Origin: SKLM01 sp964514285
GTDB taxonomy: Bacteria; Chloroflexota; Anaerolineae; B4-G1
DNA: 64,000 nucleotides
Assembly: GCA_964514285.1 (NCBI GenBank)
Contig: CAZEQC010000009.1
Coordinates: forward strand, 1-64,000
Direction of reading: 5' to 3'
Part shown: piece after piece, positions 17,924-27,481 of the stretch
Position numbering within the stretch: position 1 is the first letter of the stretch
Layout: the number at the start of each line of letters is the position of its first letter
The notes under the pieces: generated by a model
Database searches by the model: none
What the model was told of the DNA's origin: nothing
What the model saw: only the letters and a program-made list of their open reading frames with translations
Translations under genes and position numbers: made by a program

Positions 17924-19480
17924 CTAGCGTCCGTGCAGGACGACCGCCAAACCGGTCATCAGGGCCAGGACCGCCACGATCGCCAACCCATAGCGCATCA
18001 CAGCCTGCAGCGCTGGACCTTCGTCTGCATCTACCGTGCTGCAGCCTACGATGACTTTGGCCGGGGCAAACGCGGACCCGATGGCTGCGCCCGCTGTTTG
18101 GCCGGCCAGAATAATCATAGGGCTGACACCTATTAAGGCTGCCACGCTCTGTTGGAGATCCCCAAAGATGACGTTGGAGTTCGTGTTTGAGCCGGTCATA
18201 AAAGCTCCCAAAGCTCCGATGAAAGGGGCAGCCAGTGGAAAAGCCGAGCCGGCCAGTCTTGCGATCCCATCAGCCAAGTGGTGCGTCATGCCAGCGTGCT
18301 CCATCGTCACAGCCATGCCGACCATAGCAGCTGTTCCCAGGCTGGAACCGATGGCGCGGGTCACAACGCCACGTCCAATGCGCCTGACCGCCCCAGGTTG
18401 GTAGTAACCACGCCAACGGAAGAGCACGAAGGTGGCAATGGAGGCGTAAACCAGTAGTGCTCCAGGATGACCGAAAACGTTGATGGTGCGCCCCTCCTCC
18501 GCCGGTACAACCCAGCCACGAGCAGTGGTCAGTCTGGGGAAGTGCACTCGAAGCACCACCTGACTCACAAAATCGCGCACCGGTGGCACGAGCTGCGCTA
18601 AGAGCACGATTGCTATCAGGAGCCCGTAGGGGGCCATCGCCCAGCCAAGCGACAAATCCGATCGGCTATCTGATCTAGCGCTGGCGTTGCCTTCTCCTGG
18701 CCGATTGGCACGCCATCGCACCCACGCTACGCCAATCACCAGACCGACGAGACCTGCCGACATGGCTCCAATTGACCAGAGCCCGCTGGTGACGACGAGA
18801 TACTGGGTCATTGCCATAGGTAAGCCAATCACGAACAGCGTGCCCAAGCCAGACCGGAGCGCGGGCCTCCCGCCCGCTGCCCAGAGTGTGCCAGCTCCGC
18901 AACCCAGACATGCCACGCCAAGCATCGCCGCGCTCCAGGGAGCCAACGCTGCTCCACTACGGCCTGTTGCGGCCATAAGGGCGAAGAACGATGACCCAAG
19001 GGACCCGAATGTGACGGCCCAGGGATGGCCCACTGAGGGGATCACGATGGCAGCCAGAGGGGGGAATCCCAGGCCGACCAGGAGCGGCGCGGTGACGGCC
19101 ACGGGCACTCCAAACCCCCCTACGCCCTGGAGAAAGGTGCTGAAGACCCAGCCAAGAAGGAGAGCTTGCATACCTCTGTCTGGCGTCAGTTGTGGAAGGC
19201 CCTGACCAATGGCCTCTACGGCGCCTGCCTCCTCGGTTGTGCGATAGAAGAGAAGCGCCCCCCAGATGATGTAGAGCACGAAGAGCGTTAGAAGGAGCCC
19301 TTTCAATTGAGCGTAGCCCAGTAAGCGGGCCCCGGCGCCAAAGCGAGCCACGGCGATGATGAGGGCGACGGACCATCCAACCGCTCCTGCCTGTGCACCT
19401 CCCCATCGAAGGCGGAGCATCAGGAATAGGACAGTCAATAAAGGTAGAAAAGCGAGAAACCAGTCGAAGGCGTAGATCAT
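17924..19480 (-). CDS. lctP: L-lactate permease family transporter
   Basis: Polytopic transporter of 518 residues from the LctP/LldP family, which takes up lactate and related 2-hydroxyacids with protons. Segments typical of the family are FLQGVGGFGVPVAVTAPLLVGLGF, in part, the SVGHPWAVTFGSLGSSF region and the C-terminal LAGQTAGAAIGSAFAPAKVIVG. About 12-14 hydrophobic helices are present. The ATG follows AGGAG. A lactate racemase-like gene (larA) lies 8 kb away, but there is no direct operon link. Confidence 0.85.
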   Translation of the reverse strand: MIYAFDWFLAFLPLLTVLFLMLRLRWGGAQAGAVGWSVALIIAVARFGAGARLLGYAQLKGLLLTLFVLYIIWGALLFYRTTEEAGAVEAIGQGLPQLTPDRGMQALLLGWVFSTFLQGVGGFGVPVAVTAPLLVGLGFPPLAAIVIPSVGHPWAVTFGSLGSSFFALMAATGRSGAALAPWSAAMLGVACLGCGAGTLWAAGGRPALRSGLGTLFVIGLPMAMTQYLVVTSGLWSIGAMSAGLVGLVIGVAWVRWRANRPGEGNASARSDSRSDLSLGWAMAPYGLLIAIVLLAQLVPPVRDFVSQVVLRVHFPRLTTARGWVVPAEEGRTINVFGHPGALLVYASIATFVLFRWRGYYQPGAVRRIGRGVVTRAIGSSLGTAAMVGMAVTMEHAGMTHHLADGIARLAGSAFPLAAPFIGALGAFMTGSNTNSNVIFGDLQQSVAALIGVSPMIILAGQTAGAAIGSAFAPAKVIVGCSTVDADEGPALQAVMRYGLAIVAVLALMTGLAVVLHGR

Positions 19481-19632
19481 AACGTGCTCCTGTGTATCTG
19501 TAAGGGTTTCCGAACGGGGAATGTGTGGACCGGCGAGAGCCTCCGCTCCAGATGACCGGGTTCGCCGAAAGAAGACGCACCGGTTATGGTATCAGCGAGC
19601 GGCGGGTATCGAGTCGATGTCTGGGTCAAGGA

Positions 19633-22479
19633 TCACTCCGAGACGGAGACTGTCTGAAGGACGATGGCGTTGTCGGTGGTCTTCTCAATAGATAGACGGG
19701 TACCTGTCTCCGCCACGTACATCCCGACCTCGAGACGGTGTTCACCTGGCATAGCAGCAGCGCTCACCGGAATGCCGTAGACGTCGGTGACCACCTCACG
19801 TTCGGCCCACAGGCTGGTGGGGTAGCTGCCTCTGACCGGCTGTCGGTCCCGCTGGCCCGCCATAGCTCCGTTGGGACCTTTCAGGTGGGTGAAGACCGTG
19901 TAGTCCGTGCGCATCTCGGTTAGCGCTCGCCAGGTGAGCGTCAGCGCAAGCGTCTCGCCTGGGGCAACGACTTCCGACGAGATGGCGTATCCAAGGAGTT
20001 CAACACGATGACCGAGCGTGACTGTGAGAGGATTAGGGATGTCTGGCACGTCGAAGGTCCGGTCCGTCGCCTCTACGGTGATCTGGCTCAGATCCAGAGT
20101 GGTTTGATCTTCCACACAGAGAGTGAGGGGGTATTCGCCTGGGGGCATGGCAAGCGGCAGACGTGAGAGATAGCGGTCGGCAACGAGCTCGCCCCGCTCC
20201 CATTCGCTGAAGGGGTAGGTGCCGTGGACGGGATCGCCTTGATAGAGCACTCTGTCGCCTAGCTGGAGCGAGAGTTGATGGCGCGGCCGTGTGGTCTCTT
20301 CGGCCCGCCAGAATAGCGTCAGGTTGAGCGATTCTCCGGGCCGTGCCATTCTGGTTCCGAGACGTGTGCCCACGAGAGTCAGACCGTCGAGAGACAGATC
20401 GAGGTGTTGATCTAAGTCTAGCTCTCCCACTGCGACGGGTTCCTTGGCCCGGCCGACGTGGACTGGTAACTCGGCATAGAGGCCGGCGTATGCTCCGCTA
20501 TCGTCAAGCACCGGCAATCTCGTGTCAGCGCCAGGGGCGTAGAGCCCAAATCGAACGGTGTAGTCGCCTGGCGGTGCGCCGGGAGTGATGGGAATAGCTA
20601 GATGGTCGACAATCAACTCGCCTTCCGTCCATTGCTCAGAAGGATAGTGAAGGGGCTGTTTCTCTCCCCAGATCGAGCCCCAGGGATCAGCCAGCCTTGC
20701 GACAGCCCGGTAGTCGGGTTGGTCTGCGGTGCCTGTCACCTTCCACCAGACGGCGATCTCCACCTCCTCCCCGGATCTCGGCTGGTTCGTCACGGTGTAG
20801 CCCGTCAGTCTGACGGCCTGACCAAACGTCACGGATTGCTCTTGCTGGGGTTGCGGCGCTTCCGGCATAGCTGCGCGATAGACATAGAAGGCTGGTGCGC
20901 CATCTGGGGCAGGCGGTGTCTCTAGGCGGGTCTCCTTGGGCAGCATGGAGCGCACCCAGTTGACATCTTCGGAGGCTGATCGAGGGAAGAGAAGGAGGGC
21001 ATCGCCCTCGGAAGGGAAGACGAGCGTTCGTCCGGCGGTGAGCCAGCGTACGGCGTCGTAGTCCTCCGCGAGAAAAGCCAGCGTTGGATGACGGTAGTGT
21101 CGGCTAGCGACGTAGGTCGTCGTTGAGGATGGACTGGTCAGTGGGTCCTCGCGATTGAGGTAACGTGCGATATCGACGAGGTCTCCGTCCGCGGCGTCGT
21201 AGAGCGCTGGGGAGGAAGCCCATGCCAGGTAGGTCGGTGCTACCTTTGCTCCTTCCACGCAAAGGAGTAGCAGATAGACGATCGGGAACAGGAAATGGAT
21301 TGAGGGAGGTCTCCAGCTCCCAAGGCGGCGAACTAGAGCAACGATGGCCCACAAGCCTAGTGCCGGGTAGACATAGATAAAGGGCAGAAGACCGACGACG
21401 CGCAAGTTGCTCGGTGTGATCTCGCCGGTGGCCAGGGCGCTTGGCAGAAGCATTATCGGTAGTGAGGTCAGCAGAAAGACCCAAGCAGCGAGGGATAACG
21501 GCCGGTGGGGAGCGTCTGAGCTGCGCAGCAGGTGGTTCAAGTGCCAGAGCCCGATGCCGAGACCGAGCAGAAACAGGCCAGCGACGACTGGGCCGAAGAG
21601 TGGACGCCCAGGGAGGTTGAAGCGAACGTAGGGATCGCCCTCTACGAAGAGCATCCTCAGACAGGCGATCATGCCGCTCCATACTTCGCTCCAATTGTCG
21701 GCGGCGACCTGCTGTGCCCTGATGAGGAAGCTGCCCGGATGCGTAAACCAATAGCGTGCCAGGGGAGCAAGAACAAGGGCGGCGGTTCCAATGACTACTC
21801 CGGACTGGACAAGGCGCTCTCGTCTTCTTCCACGGTGGGCGACGATGCGTGTCAGCAGCGCCGCTGCCAAGGGCAGCGGGAAGGCTCGGGCTGCTAGGTA
21901 CGTGTAGGCGGTCAGGCCGCAGAACAGTCCTGCAAGAAGAAGCCACCCATTGACTGTCGAGCTGGGCCAGTCGTGTTCGGCTCTGCGCAATCCTCGCCAC
22001 AAGGCTGCCACGGTGAGCCCCTGGAGTAAGGGTTGCGTAATCGCTCGAAAGCCATAGCGGCTGAGGACGAGGTGCCAGAACGAGATGGCGAGAAGGGCAG
22101 CGGTGCCTGTAGCGATCCAGCGTGCGTCGGGGTGGTCACGCAGCAGTTCATAGACTGCCCATGCGCTGACCGCGACGGTCATCACGCCGATGGAAGCTGA
22201 ACCCAGGCGAAGAGCCATAGCGCTCACGCCGAAGAGTCTCATCCATAGCGCTGTCCAATAGAAGAAGAGGACCTCTTTGCCTGTGTATGAGGCGATGAAG
22301 ACCGGTCTACGCAGGCCGCGTGCGATCTCACCAGCAAGAATGCCATTGGCTGCCTCGTCGTAGTGGAGGCCGAGGGGAAGCTCTGGCAGCCGATGGAGAC
22401 GCAGGCTGGCTGCGACGAGAAGAATAGCGAAGAGTGTTGCCAGGATGATCCAACGCGTGATGATACGGGGGGGACTCAC
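19633..22479 (-). CDS. GT-C/GT39-like membrane glycosyltransferase with large C-terminal beta domains
   Basis: 948 residues. The N-terminal half is a polytopic ArnT/PMT-like glycosyltransferase: the acidic motif LHYDEAANG in the first external loop, about 11 membrane segments to residue 400, and a soluble region. The C-terminal 400 residues consist of at least three repeated beta-sandwich-like units with the recurring pattern 'G-x-x-L/V-x-L-T-x-W-R/K-A' (for example LTLFWRAEETTRP, LTLTWRALTEMRTDY, EIAVWWKVTGTADQP). Such enzymes use polyprenyl-phosphate sugars to modify surface molecules. The start is GTG. Confidence 0.8.
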   Translation of the reverse strand: MSPPRIITRWIILATLFAILLVAASLRLHRLPELPLGLHYDEAANGILAGEIARGLRRPVFIASYTGKEVLFFYWTALWMRLFGVSAMALRLGSASIGVMTVAVSAWAVYELLRDHPDARWIATGTAALLAISFWHLVLSRYGFRAITQPLLQGLTVAALWRGLRRAEHDWPSSTVNGWLLLAGLFCGLTAYTYLAARAFPLPLAAALLTRIVAHRGRRRERLVQSGVVIGTAALVLAPLARYWFTHPGSFLIRAQQVAADNWSEVWSGMIACLRMLFVEGDPYVRFNLPGRPLFGPVVAGLFLLGLGIGLWHLNHLLRSSDAPHRPLSLAAWVFLLTSLPIMLLPSALATGEITPSNLRVVGLLPFIYVYPALGLWAIVALVRRLGSWRPPSIHFLFPIVYLLLLCVEGAKVAPTYLAWASSPALYDAADGDLVDIARYLNREDPLTSPSSTTTYVASRHYRHPTLAFLAEDYDAVRWLTAGRTLVFPSEGDALLLFPRSASEDVNWVRSMLPKETRLETPPAPDGAPAFYVYRAAMPEAPQPQQEQSVTFGQAVRLTGYTVTNQPRSGEEVEIAVWWKVTGTADQPDYRAVARLADPWGSIWGEKQPLHYPSEQWTEGELIVDHLAIPITPGAPPGDYTVRFGLYAPGADTRLPVLDDSGAYAGLYAELPVHVGRAKEPVAVGELDLDQHLDLSLDGLTLVGTRLGTRMARPGESLNLTLFWRAEETTRPRHQLSLQLGDRVLYQGDPVHGTYPFSEWERGELVADRYLSRLPLAMPPGEYPLTLCVEDQTTLDLSQITVEATDRTFDVPDIPNPLTVTLGHRVELLGYAISSEVVAPGETLALTLTWRALTEMRTDYTVFTHLKGPNGAMAGQRDRQPVRGSYPTSLWAEREVVTDVYGIPVSAAAMPGEHRLEVGMYVAETGTRLSIEKTTDNAIVLQTVSVSE

Positions 22480-22557
22480 GTTAGGCCTCAGTGCAGCAGG
22501 GTATCGAAGAGAGGAGATGCAAGAACTCCATTGCCCGCCCGGCGAGCAGAACTCGGA

Positions 22558-22926
22558 TCAGTGGACGGTGTCGGAGATAGGGATATCGAGTGAGCCAATC
22601 TCTTTGACTTCTATATGGAAGACGAATTCATGCTCGCCTGGCTTCAGCGGCTCGGAGGCGACGTGAACAGTGACCACCACGCCGACCGGGAAATGCAGGG
22701 GGGTTCCCGAGGAGATCTGGCTCATAGAGCGCGCGTTGCCGCTAGGAGGCACAATCGTCACCCGAGAATCATCGATTGCTTCGCCATCTACGTCAAGGCC
22801 GCTAACGTCTGTGATCGTCGCTGGCGCGATGAGGTTCTTAAGGTCGAAGGCGAAGCCGTTGTCCTCAAGGCGCAGTGAATCTTTAACGTAGAGTTTCTTG
22901 AGCACGGTTGGTGGGATGACGGGCAT
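22558..22926 (-). CDS. Small beta-rich protein of unknown function
   Basis: 122 residues with MPVIPPTVLKKLYVKDSL at the N terminus, then alternating hydrophobic and polar residues suggesting a beta-sandwich; no cysteine and no signal peptide. AAAGGAG lies 5 nt before the chosen ATG. An upstream in-frame start at 22956 is unlikely. I do not assign a function. It lies between the glycosyltransferase and the DUF401 transporter on the same strand. Confidence 0.65.
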   Translation of the reverse strand: MPVIPPTVLKKLYVKDSLRLEDNGFAFDLKNLIAPATITDVSGLDVDGEAIDDSRVTIVPPSGNARSMSQISSGTPLHFPVGVVVTVHVASEPLKPGEHEFVFHIEVKEIGSLDIPISDTVH

Positions 22927-23014
22927 AGTATCTCCTTTCCTCGCTAGTTGTAGCACGAAGTGAAAGAATCCGCAAGTGGGGCCAAGTTGAGGACACCCGG
23001 GGGGCCGAGCCTCT

Positions 23015-24238
23015 CTAGCTGATGAGGCACACCGCCGCTGTCGCGGCCACGACGAGCGTCGAAGGAGCGATGCGCTGGTAGATCGGTCCCCATTCGGCTT
23101 CGAAATATAGGCGGGTTAAGGAAAGGCAAAGATGGAGAGGCGAGCACATCACACCCAAAAACGCTCCTGCCATCATCCACGCTGCCCATCCCGGCGGGAT
23201 GGCTGCCCCGTTGGATGCCACCAGAGGTAGGACAACCGGAAAGCCAATGCTGAAAGCTGCGTGCGACAGACCGGTCAGCAGCCCGGCGATGAAGGGGACC
23301 ACGAAGGCGATTAGCGCTAACGGCACGTGAGACCGGATCAAGGTCTCGGATACGCCGCTGATGGCCCCACTGCTATCCAGGACGCGACGGAAGATCAATG
23401 CCCCAAAGAGCACCACGATAGTCTCCCAGGGAATACGCTTATGCAGAACGTGCCCCAGCGTGCGCAGGTTGATCTGTTTCAAGATCATCACCAAGCTGAT
23501 GGTTACGACCAAGCTGATGATCAGTGTGGCGCGTTCGTCGAGCGGTAAGGCCAGTGAGAGGATGATCACTAGACCAATGGGCCAGACACTGGTCGTCAGA
23601 GTCCGTAATCTGCCGAGGCGATCAGAAGACGACGTTGCATTGTTCGGCATTCTTTGTATGCCGATCAAGCCGAAGATGACGCCACTTGCCACGGCTGCAG
23701 CGGTCAACGGCCAGGTTGCCCTCGCCAATTGAAAGGTCGCAAGATTGAGGAGCGCTGCGGCTAACATCATGGAGGGATAGAGCGGGAAGATGTACTCCCA
23801 GATGTGGCGGAACCAATAGTTGATGAAGGTCTTCCGTCCTCGATCAACATTGAATTGATCACCGATCTCGTTGACCATTGGCGCCGAGAACATCGCTCCG
23901 CCAACCATAGGCAGAAGCCCAACCAGAGCTGGAAGTGCGGCAATAACGAGGCGCCCGCTCGGAATCAGGTCGTGGAGAGCATCGACCATACCCTGCAAGC
24001 TGGCCGTCTCGCGCAACAACTCGCTGAGGACCATGATCAGGACAATAGAGACCGCCAGTCGCAGTGTCAAGAGATCAACACTGGCCAGCAGGACATCGCG
24101 GCCGACGGCCAGGAGGGGATAGTCGAATAAGAGTCCGATCGCTGTAGAGGCGATGAGGAGTACCAATCCCAGGTTCCACCGACGACCAAGGAGCAAGATG
24201 ATGCCAGCGAAAACGACGCAGAGCTTAACGAGGGGCAT
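23015..24238 (-). CDS. DUF401 family membrane protein (putative transporter)
   Basis: 407 residues, about 10-12 hydrophobic helices, with the family segments LPALVGLLPMVGGAMFSAPM and NYWFRHIWEYIFPLYPSMML. DUF401 members resemble anion or organic-acid permeases of the ion-transporter superfamily, but no substrate is established. No Shine-Dalgarno sequence is visible before the ATG. Confidence 0.83.
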   Translation of the reverse strand: MPLVKLCVVFAGIILLLGRRWNLGLVLLIASTAIGLLFDYPLLAVGRDVLLASVDLLTLRLAVSIVLIMVLSELLRETASLQGMVDALHDLIPSGRLVIAALPALVGLLPMVGGAMFSAPMVNEIGDQFNVDRGRKTFINYWFRHIWEYIFPLYPSMMLAAALLNLATFQLARATWPLTAAAVASGVIFGLIGIQRMPNNATSSSDRLGRLRTLTTSVWPIGLVIILSLALPLDERATLIISLVVTISLVMILKQINLRTLGHVLHKRIPWETIVVLFGALIFRRVLDSSGAISGVSETLIRSHVPLALIAFVVPFIAGLLTGLSHAAFSIGFPVVLPLVASNGAAIPPGWAAWMMAGAFLGVMCSPLHLCLSLTRLYFEAEWGPIYQRIAPSTLVVAATAAVCLIS

Positions 24239-24391
24239 CAGCGTGGTATCTCGGCCTCGTCAGGTGGAGAGAGGCACGTTGCGTCACAGTGGATGGTGGA
24301 CCATGAATGGGGCGTAGGTCTCTCTGCAGATATCATAGCAACGAAGAGTATACCTGGGAATCCGTTACAAGTCCAGTTTCCTGTTCCAGAC

Positions 24392-24420
24392 CTGACAAGG
24401 GTATCCTTTCATGGTATCAT
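24392..24420 (+). promoter_or_regulatory. Sigma-70-type promoter of degV
   Basis: CTGACA (24392-24397), a 17-nt spacer and TATCAT (24415-24420). It lies in the 293-bp divergent gap between the DUF401 gene and degV; I see nothing else of note in that gap. Confidence 0.5.
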
Positions 24421-24531
24421 AGCTTCCGCTCGGCAGTATGCTAGATGCGTCGGACGCTGAATAAAGGCCTATTCATCAACTCGTAGATAGCTACTCCCCC
24501 AGGACACAGCACGTGTGAAAAGGAGCGACAA

Positions 24532-25374
24532 ATGGTCAAGATCATCACCGATACAACGTCGGGCCTCTCGGATGACGTGGCCCAGCGGTACGGCATCCCT
24601 GTCATCCCCCAGGTCATTATCTTCGGATCTGATTCCTATCTTGAGGGCCAGGAGATCGACCATGCGACGTTTATGGAGAGGTTAATCGCATCGAAGAGCC
24701 TCCCTAAGACGTCTGCCCCGCCGCCGGAGCTTTTCACCGAGATGTTTGAGGTGTTGGCCCCGCAGGGAGAGCCCATTCTCTGTATTCATCCCTCAACCGA
24801 GCTGAGCGGCACGGTCCGTTCCGCCAGCGTGGCAGCCGCTGATTTCCCGGATGCTGACATTCGGATCATAGACACCCGATTAGTCGGCAGTCCTTTGGCT
24901 ACCTTGGTGACGCTGGCTGCCCAATGGGCTGAGGTTGGCTTTGAAGTCGATACCATCGAGGAGCGCCTTCGGAGCTTCATACCCCGCAGCCGTGTCTACT
25001 TCCTGGTGGATACCTTGGAGTACTTGGCCAAGAACGGGCGCATTGGCGATGCAGCTGCGCTCTTGGGGAGTGTGTTGCGCGTCAAACCGATCCTCACGTT
25101 GCGAGATGGGCGAGCGGATCAGTTTGAGCGAACCCGAACGCGGAAGCGTGCTGTGGCCCGCCTGAAGGATTTGGTGCTTCAGCAGATACCAGGTGATGGG
25201 AGCGGGCATCTTTCCATCATGCACGCTGCAGTGCCCGAGCAGGCGCAATCACTGGCCGACGACCTTTGCACGGCCCTGGACCTTCCCCCTGTGCCGATTC
25301 TTGACCTACCGCCAGCTATCGTGACTCACGCCGGGCCCGGCGTGCTAGCTGTTGCCTTCTTCGTCGCTGATTGA
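24532..25374 (+). CDS. DegV family fatty-acid-binding protein
   Basis: 280 residues. DegV/FakB proteins bind a fatty acid and in Firmicutes present it to the FakA kinase. The N-terminal DAK2-independent fold starts KIITDTTSGLSDDVAQRYGIPVIP; further family segments are KTSAPPPELFTEMFE and IHPSTELSGTVRSA, and the C-terminal domain contains YLAKNGRIGDAAALLGSVLRVKPIL. No fakA is seen in the window. The downstream gene starts 14 bp after the stop codon. Confidence 0.92.
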   Translation: MVKIITDTTSGLSDDVAQRYGIPVIPQVIIFGSDSYLEGQEIDHATFMERLIASKSLPKTSAPPPELFTEMFEVLAPQGEPILCIHPSTELSGTVRSASVAAADFPDADIRIIDTRLVGSPLATLVTLAAQWAEVGFEVDTIEERLRSFIPRSRVYFLVDTLEYLAKNGRIGDAAALLGSVLRVKPILTLRDGRADQFERTRTRKRAVARLKDLVLQQIPGDGSGHLSIMHAAVPEQAQSLADDLCTALDLPPVPILDLPPAIVTHAGPGVLAVAFFVAD

Positions 25375-25388
25375 TTCGGGGGTACACG

Positions 25389-26507
25389 ATGCAGATCCGA
25401 AAGCTCGACACGTCTCTCTCCCGTGACGTACGATCCTTCATTGCTTTGCCCTTCGATCTCTACCGCGACAACCCTCGATGGGTGCCGCCCATTGTATCCG
25501 ACATGCGCTTGGCGTTGAATCGGGACGAGTATCCATTCTACCGTCATTCAAGCGCTGACTTCTTTGTTGCCGAGGAGGGAGAGAGGACCCTGGGTCGTAT
25601 CGCGGCGATCGACAATCGGCTCTACAACACACATCATCAAAGCAACACAGCGTTCTTCTATTTCTTCGAGACAGTGAAAGATCTTGATGTAGCTCGTGCG
25701 CTCTTCGATGCGGCTTTTGATTGGGCGCGAGGTCGTGGGTTAAACGTGATGATTGGCCCCCGAGGTCTGTTGCGCGGCGATGGCCATGGTCTGTTGGTCG
25801 ATGGATTCGAACATCGACCGGCTATGGGCATCCCCTACAATCCTCCATACTACGCTACGTTTCTCAAGGCTCTCGGGTTCGAGAAAGAGATCGACTTTCT
25901 TTCTGCGCATCTGAGCGGTGACTTCGATCTGCCGCAGCGGTTCTACGACCTTGCCGACAAAGTCAAGGAGCGACGTGGGTTCTGGGTGAAGTCCTTCACC
26001 AGCAAACGTGACCTGCGTCGTTGGGTATCCGAGGTGCAGCGGGTGAACAACGAGGCTTTCACCAACGTGTGGGGCTACTATCCCATCGACGAAGCCGAGG
26101 CCAACGCCTTGGCTGATCGCTTCCTCGCTGCGGCTGATCCGCGGCTGATCAAACTGGTGATGAAGGAAGACCAAGTGGTCGGCTTCGTGATCGGGTATCC
26201 GGACATCTCGGCCGGCATCCAGCGGGCGAACGGGCGGATCTGGCCCTTTGGATGGTTACATCTCCTGATCGCCTTCAAGCGCACCAAGGAGATCAACTTC
26301 AACGGAGCAGGGATCCTTCCACAGCACCAGGGTGCGGGGGCGAGCGTTGTGCTTTACACTGAGTTGGCAAAGACTGTCCTCGACTTCGGTTTTGACCACG
26401 CGGACTTAGTGCAGGTGGCCGAGAATAACGTTGAGAGCAGAGGGGAGGTCGATGCCGTCGGGGGGGAGTGGTATAAACGCCATCGCATCTATCGGCGTAG
26501 CCTTTAG
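25389..26507 (+). CDS. GNAT-like acetyltransferase family protein
   Basis: 372 residues. The N-terminal half has VRSFIALPFDLYRDNPRWVPP, typical of a GNAT-related family found in many environmental bacteria. The C-terminal half carries a second GNAT-like region with VVGFVIGYPD and the acetyl-CoA-loop-like INFNGAGILPQHQGAGAS. The substrate is unknown. ATG at 25389 is preferred over an upstream TTG (25371) because GGGGG precedes it at normal spacing. Likely co-transcribed with degV. Confidence 0.75.
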   Translation: MQIRKLDTSLSRDVRSFIALPFDLYRDNPRWVPPIVSDMRLALNRDEYPFYRHSSADFFVAEEGERTLGRIAAIDNRLYNTHHQSNTAFFYFFETVKDLDVARALFDAAFDWARGRGLNVMIGPRGLLRGDGHGLLVDGFEHRPAMGIPYNPPYYATFLKALGFEKEIDFLSAHLSGDFDLPQRFYDLADKVKERRGFWVKSFTSKRDLRRWVSEVQRVNNEAFTNVWGYYPIDEAEANALADRFLAAADPRLIKLVMKEDQVVGFVIGYPDISAGIQRANGRIWPFGWLHLLIAFKRTKEINFNGAGILPQHQGAGASVVLYTELAKTVLDFGFDHADLVQVAENNVESRGEVDAVGGEWYKRHRIYRRSL

Positions 26508-26550
26508 GCGTTCCAGGAGGAGAGCGTGCGTGTAGGATCGAGTCTTCTAC

Positions 26551-27468
26551 TCAGCCTGGGTTGTTGCCTGGTTTAGGCTGCAGCGCCCCGGCGATGGCTG
26601 TGATGTGCTCCGGCGTCGACCCGCAGCAGCCGCCGACAACCTTGGCTCCTAGAGTGGCGAATTGGCGTGCGTAATCCGCCATATCCTCCGGCGTGGCGTC
26701 GTAGATGACCTCATTATCTACCATCCGGGGCTTGCCGGCGTTTGGCTTGACGACAAGAGCCATCTCAGGCGCGACTCGGTGCATGATTTCCACAGCGCCC
26801 AGCGTCATGTCGAGCGTTGCGCCGCAGTTAGCTCCAAGAGCATCCACGCCTAGGTCCAGCAAGGCCTCGGCCGCTTCCTCCGGGCGCGTACCCATATTTG
26901 TCCGGCCATGGCTATCGAAGGAGAGAGTGGCCGTCACGGAGGTGCCGTTCGCGACCTGCAGGGCTCCTTCCACAGCTGCTCGGACCTCCTCCAAAGCAGC
27001 CATCGTCTCAATGTATAGCACGTCCACCCCGGCCCTGACCAGAGCGCTCGCTTGTTCCGCGAAGATGTCTACTGCTTCTTGGTAGGTGAGATCGCCCAAG
27101 GGCGCGAGAAACTCGCCCATCGGGCCGATGTCACCGGCCACGAATGCCTCATCGCCGGCCGCCTCGCGAGCGATTTCCACGGCCCGGCGGTTGATCTCCT
27201 CCAGACGGTCACTCAGCCCGCTGCGCTCCAACCGCGGTCGAGTCGCCCCGAAGGTGCAGGTCAGGATCAGTTCCGAGCCAGCGTCGATGTAGGCCCGGTG
27301 AACGTTGAGCACGGCCGCGGCGTTATCCAACAGCCAGCCCTCAGGGGGCGTGCCCGGCGGTAGCCCGGCTGTTTGCAGCATCGTGCCCATCGCGCCGTCA
27401 GCAACGATGACGGGCGCTGAACCCGCCTGGGCATCCTGCAACCTGGTAGCGAAATCTCTCTTCTTCAA
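26551..27468 (-). CDS. Homocysteine S-methyltransferase family protein
   Basis: Zinc-dependent methyltransferase of 305 residues with the BHMT/MetH-N TIM-barrel. Zinc ligands are C215 in GANCGAT and C281-C282 in GGCCGSTPEHI; the N-terminal DGAMGTMLQ is also characteristic. It transfers methyl groups to homocysteine from a donor not identifiable from sequence. It is the third gene after ruvB and larA on the minus strand, 13 bp after larA. Confidence 0.9.
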   Translation of the reverse strand: MKKRDFATRLQDAQAGSAPVIVADGAMGTMLQTAGLPPGTPPEGWLLDNAAAVLNVHRAYIDAGSELILTCTFGATRPRLERSGLSDRLEEINRRAVEIAREAAGDEAFVAGDIGPMGEFLAPLGDLTYQEAVDIFAEQASALVRAGVDVLYIETMAALEEVRAAVEGALQVANGTSVTATLSFDSHGRTNMGTRPEEAAEALLDLGVDALGANCGATLDMTLGAVEIMHRVAPEMALVVKPNAGKPRMVDNEVIYDATPEDMADYARQFATLGAKVVGGCCGSTPEHITAIAGALQPKPGNNPG

Positions 27469-27481
27469 CTTATCTCCCCCC

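Noticed and set aside
24333..24348. 16-mer GATATCATAGCAACGA also present near 28848
   Set aside because: One such match is about what chance gives in 64 kb, and one copy lies at the end of the ruvB coding region.
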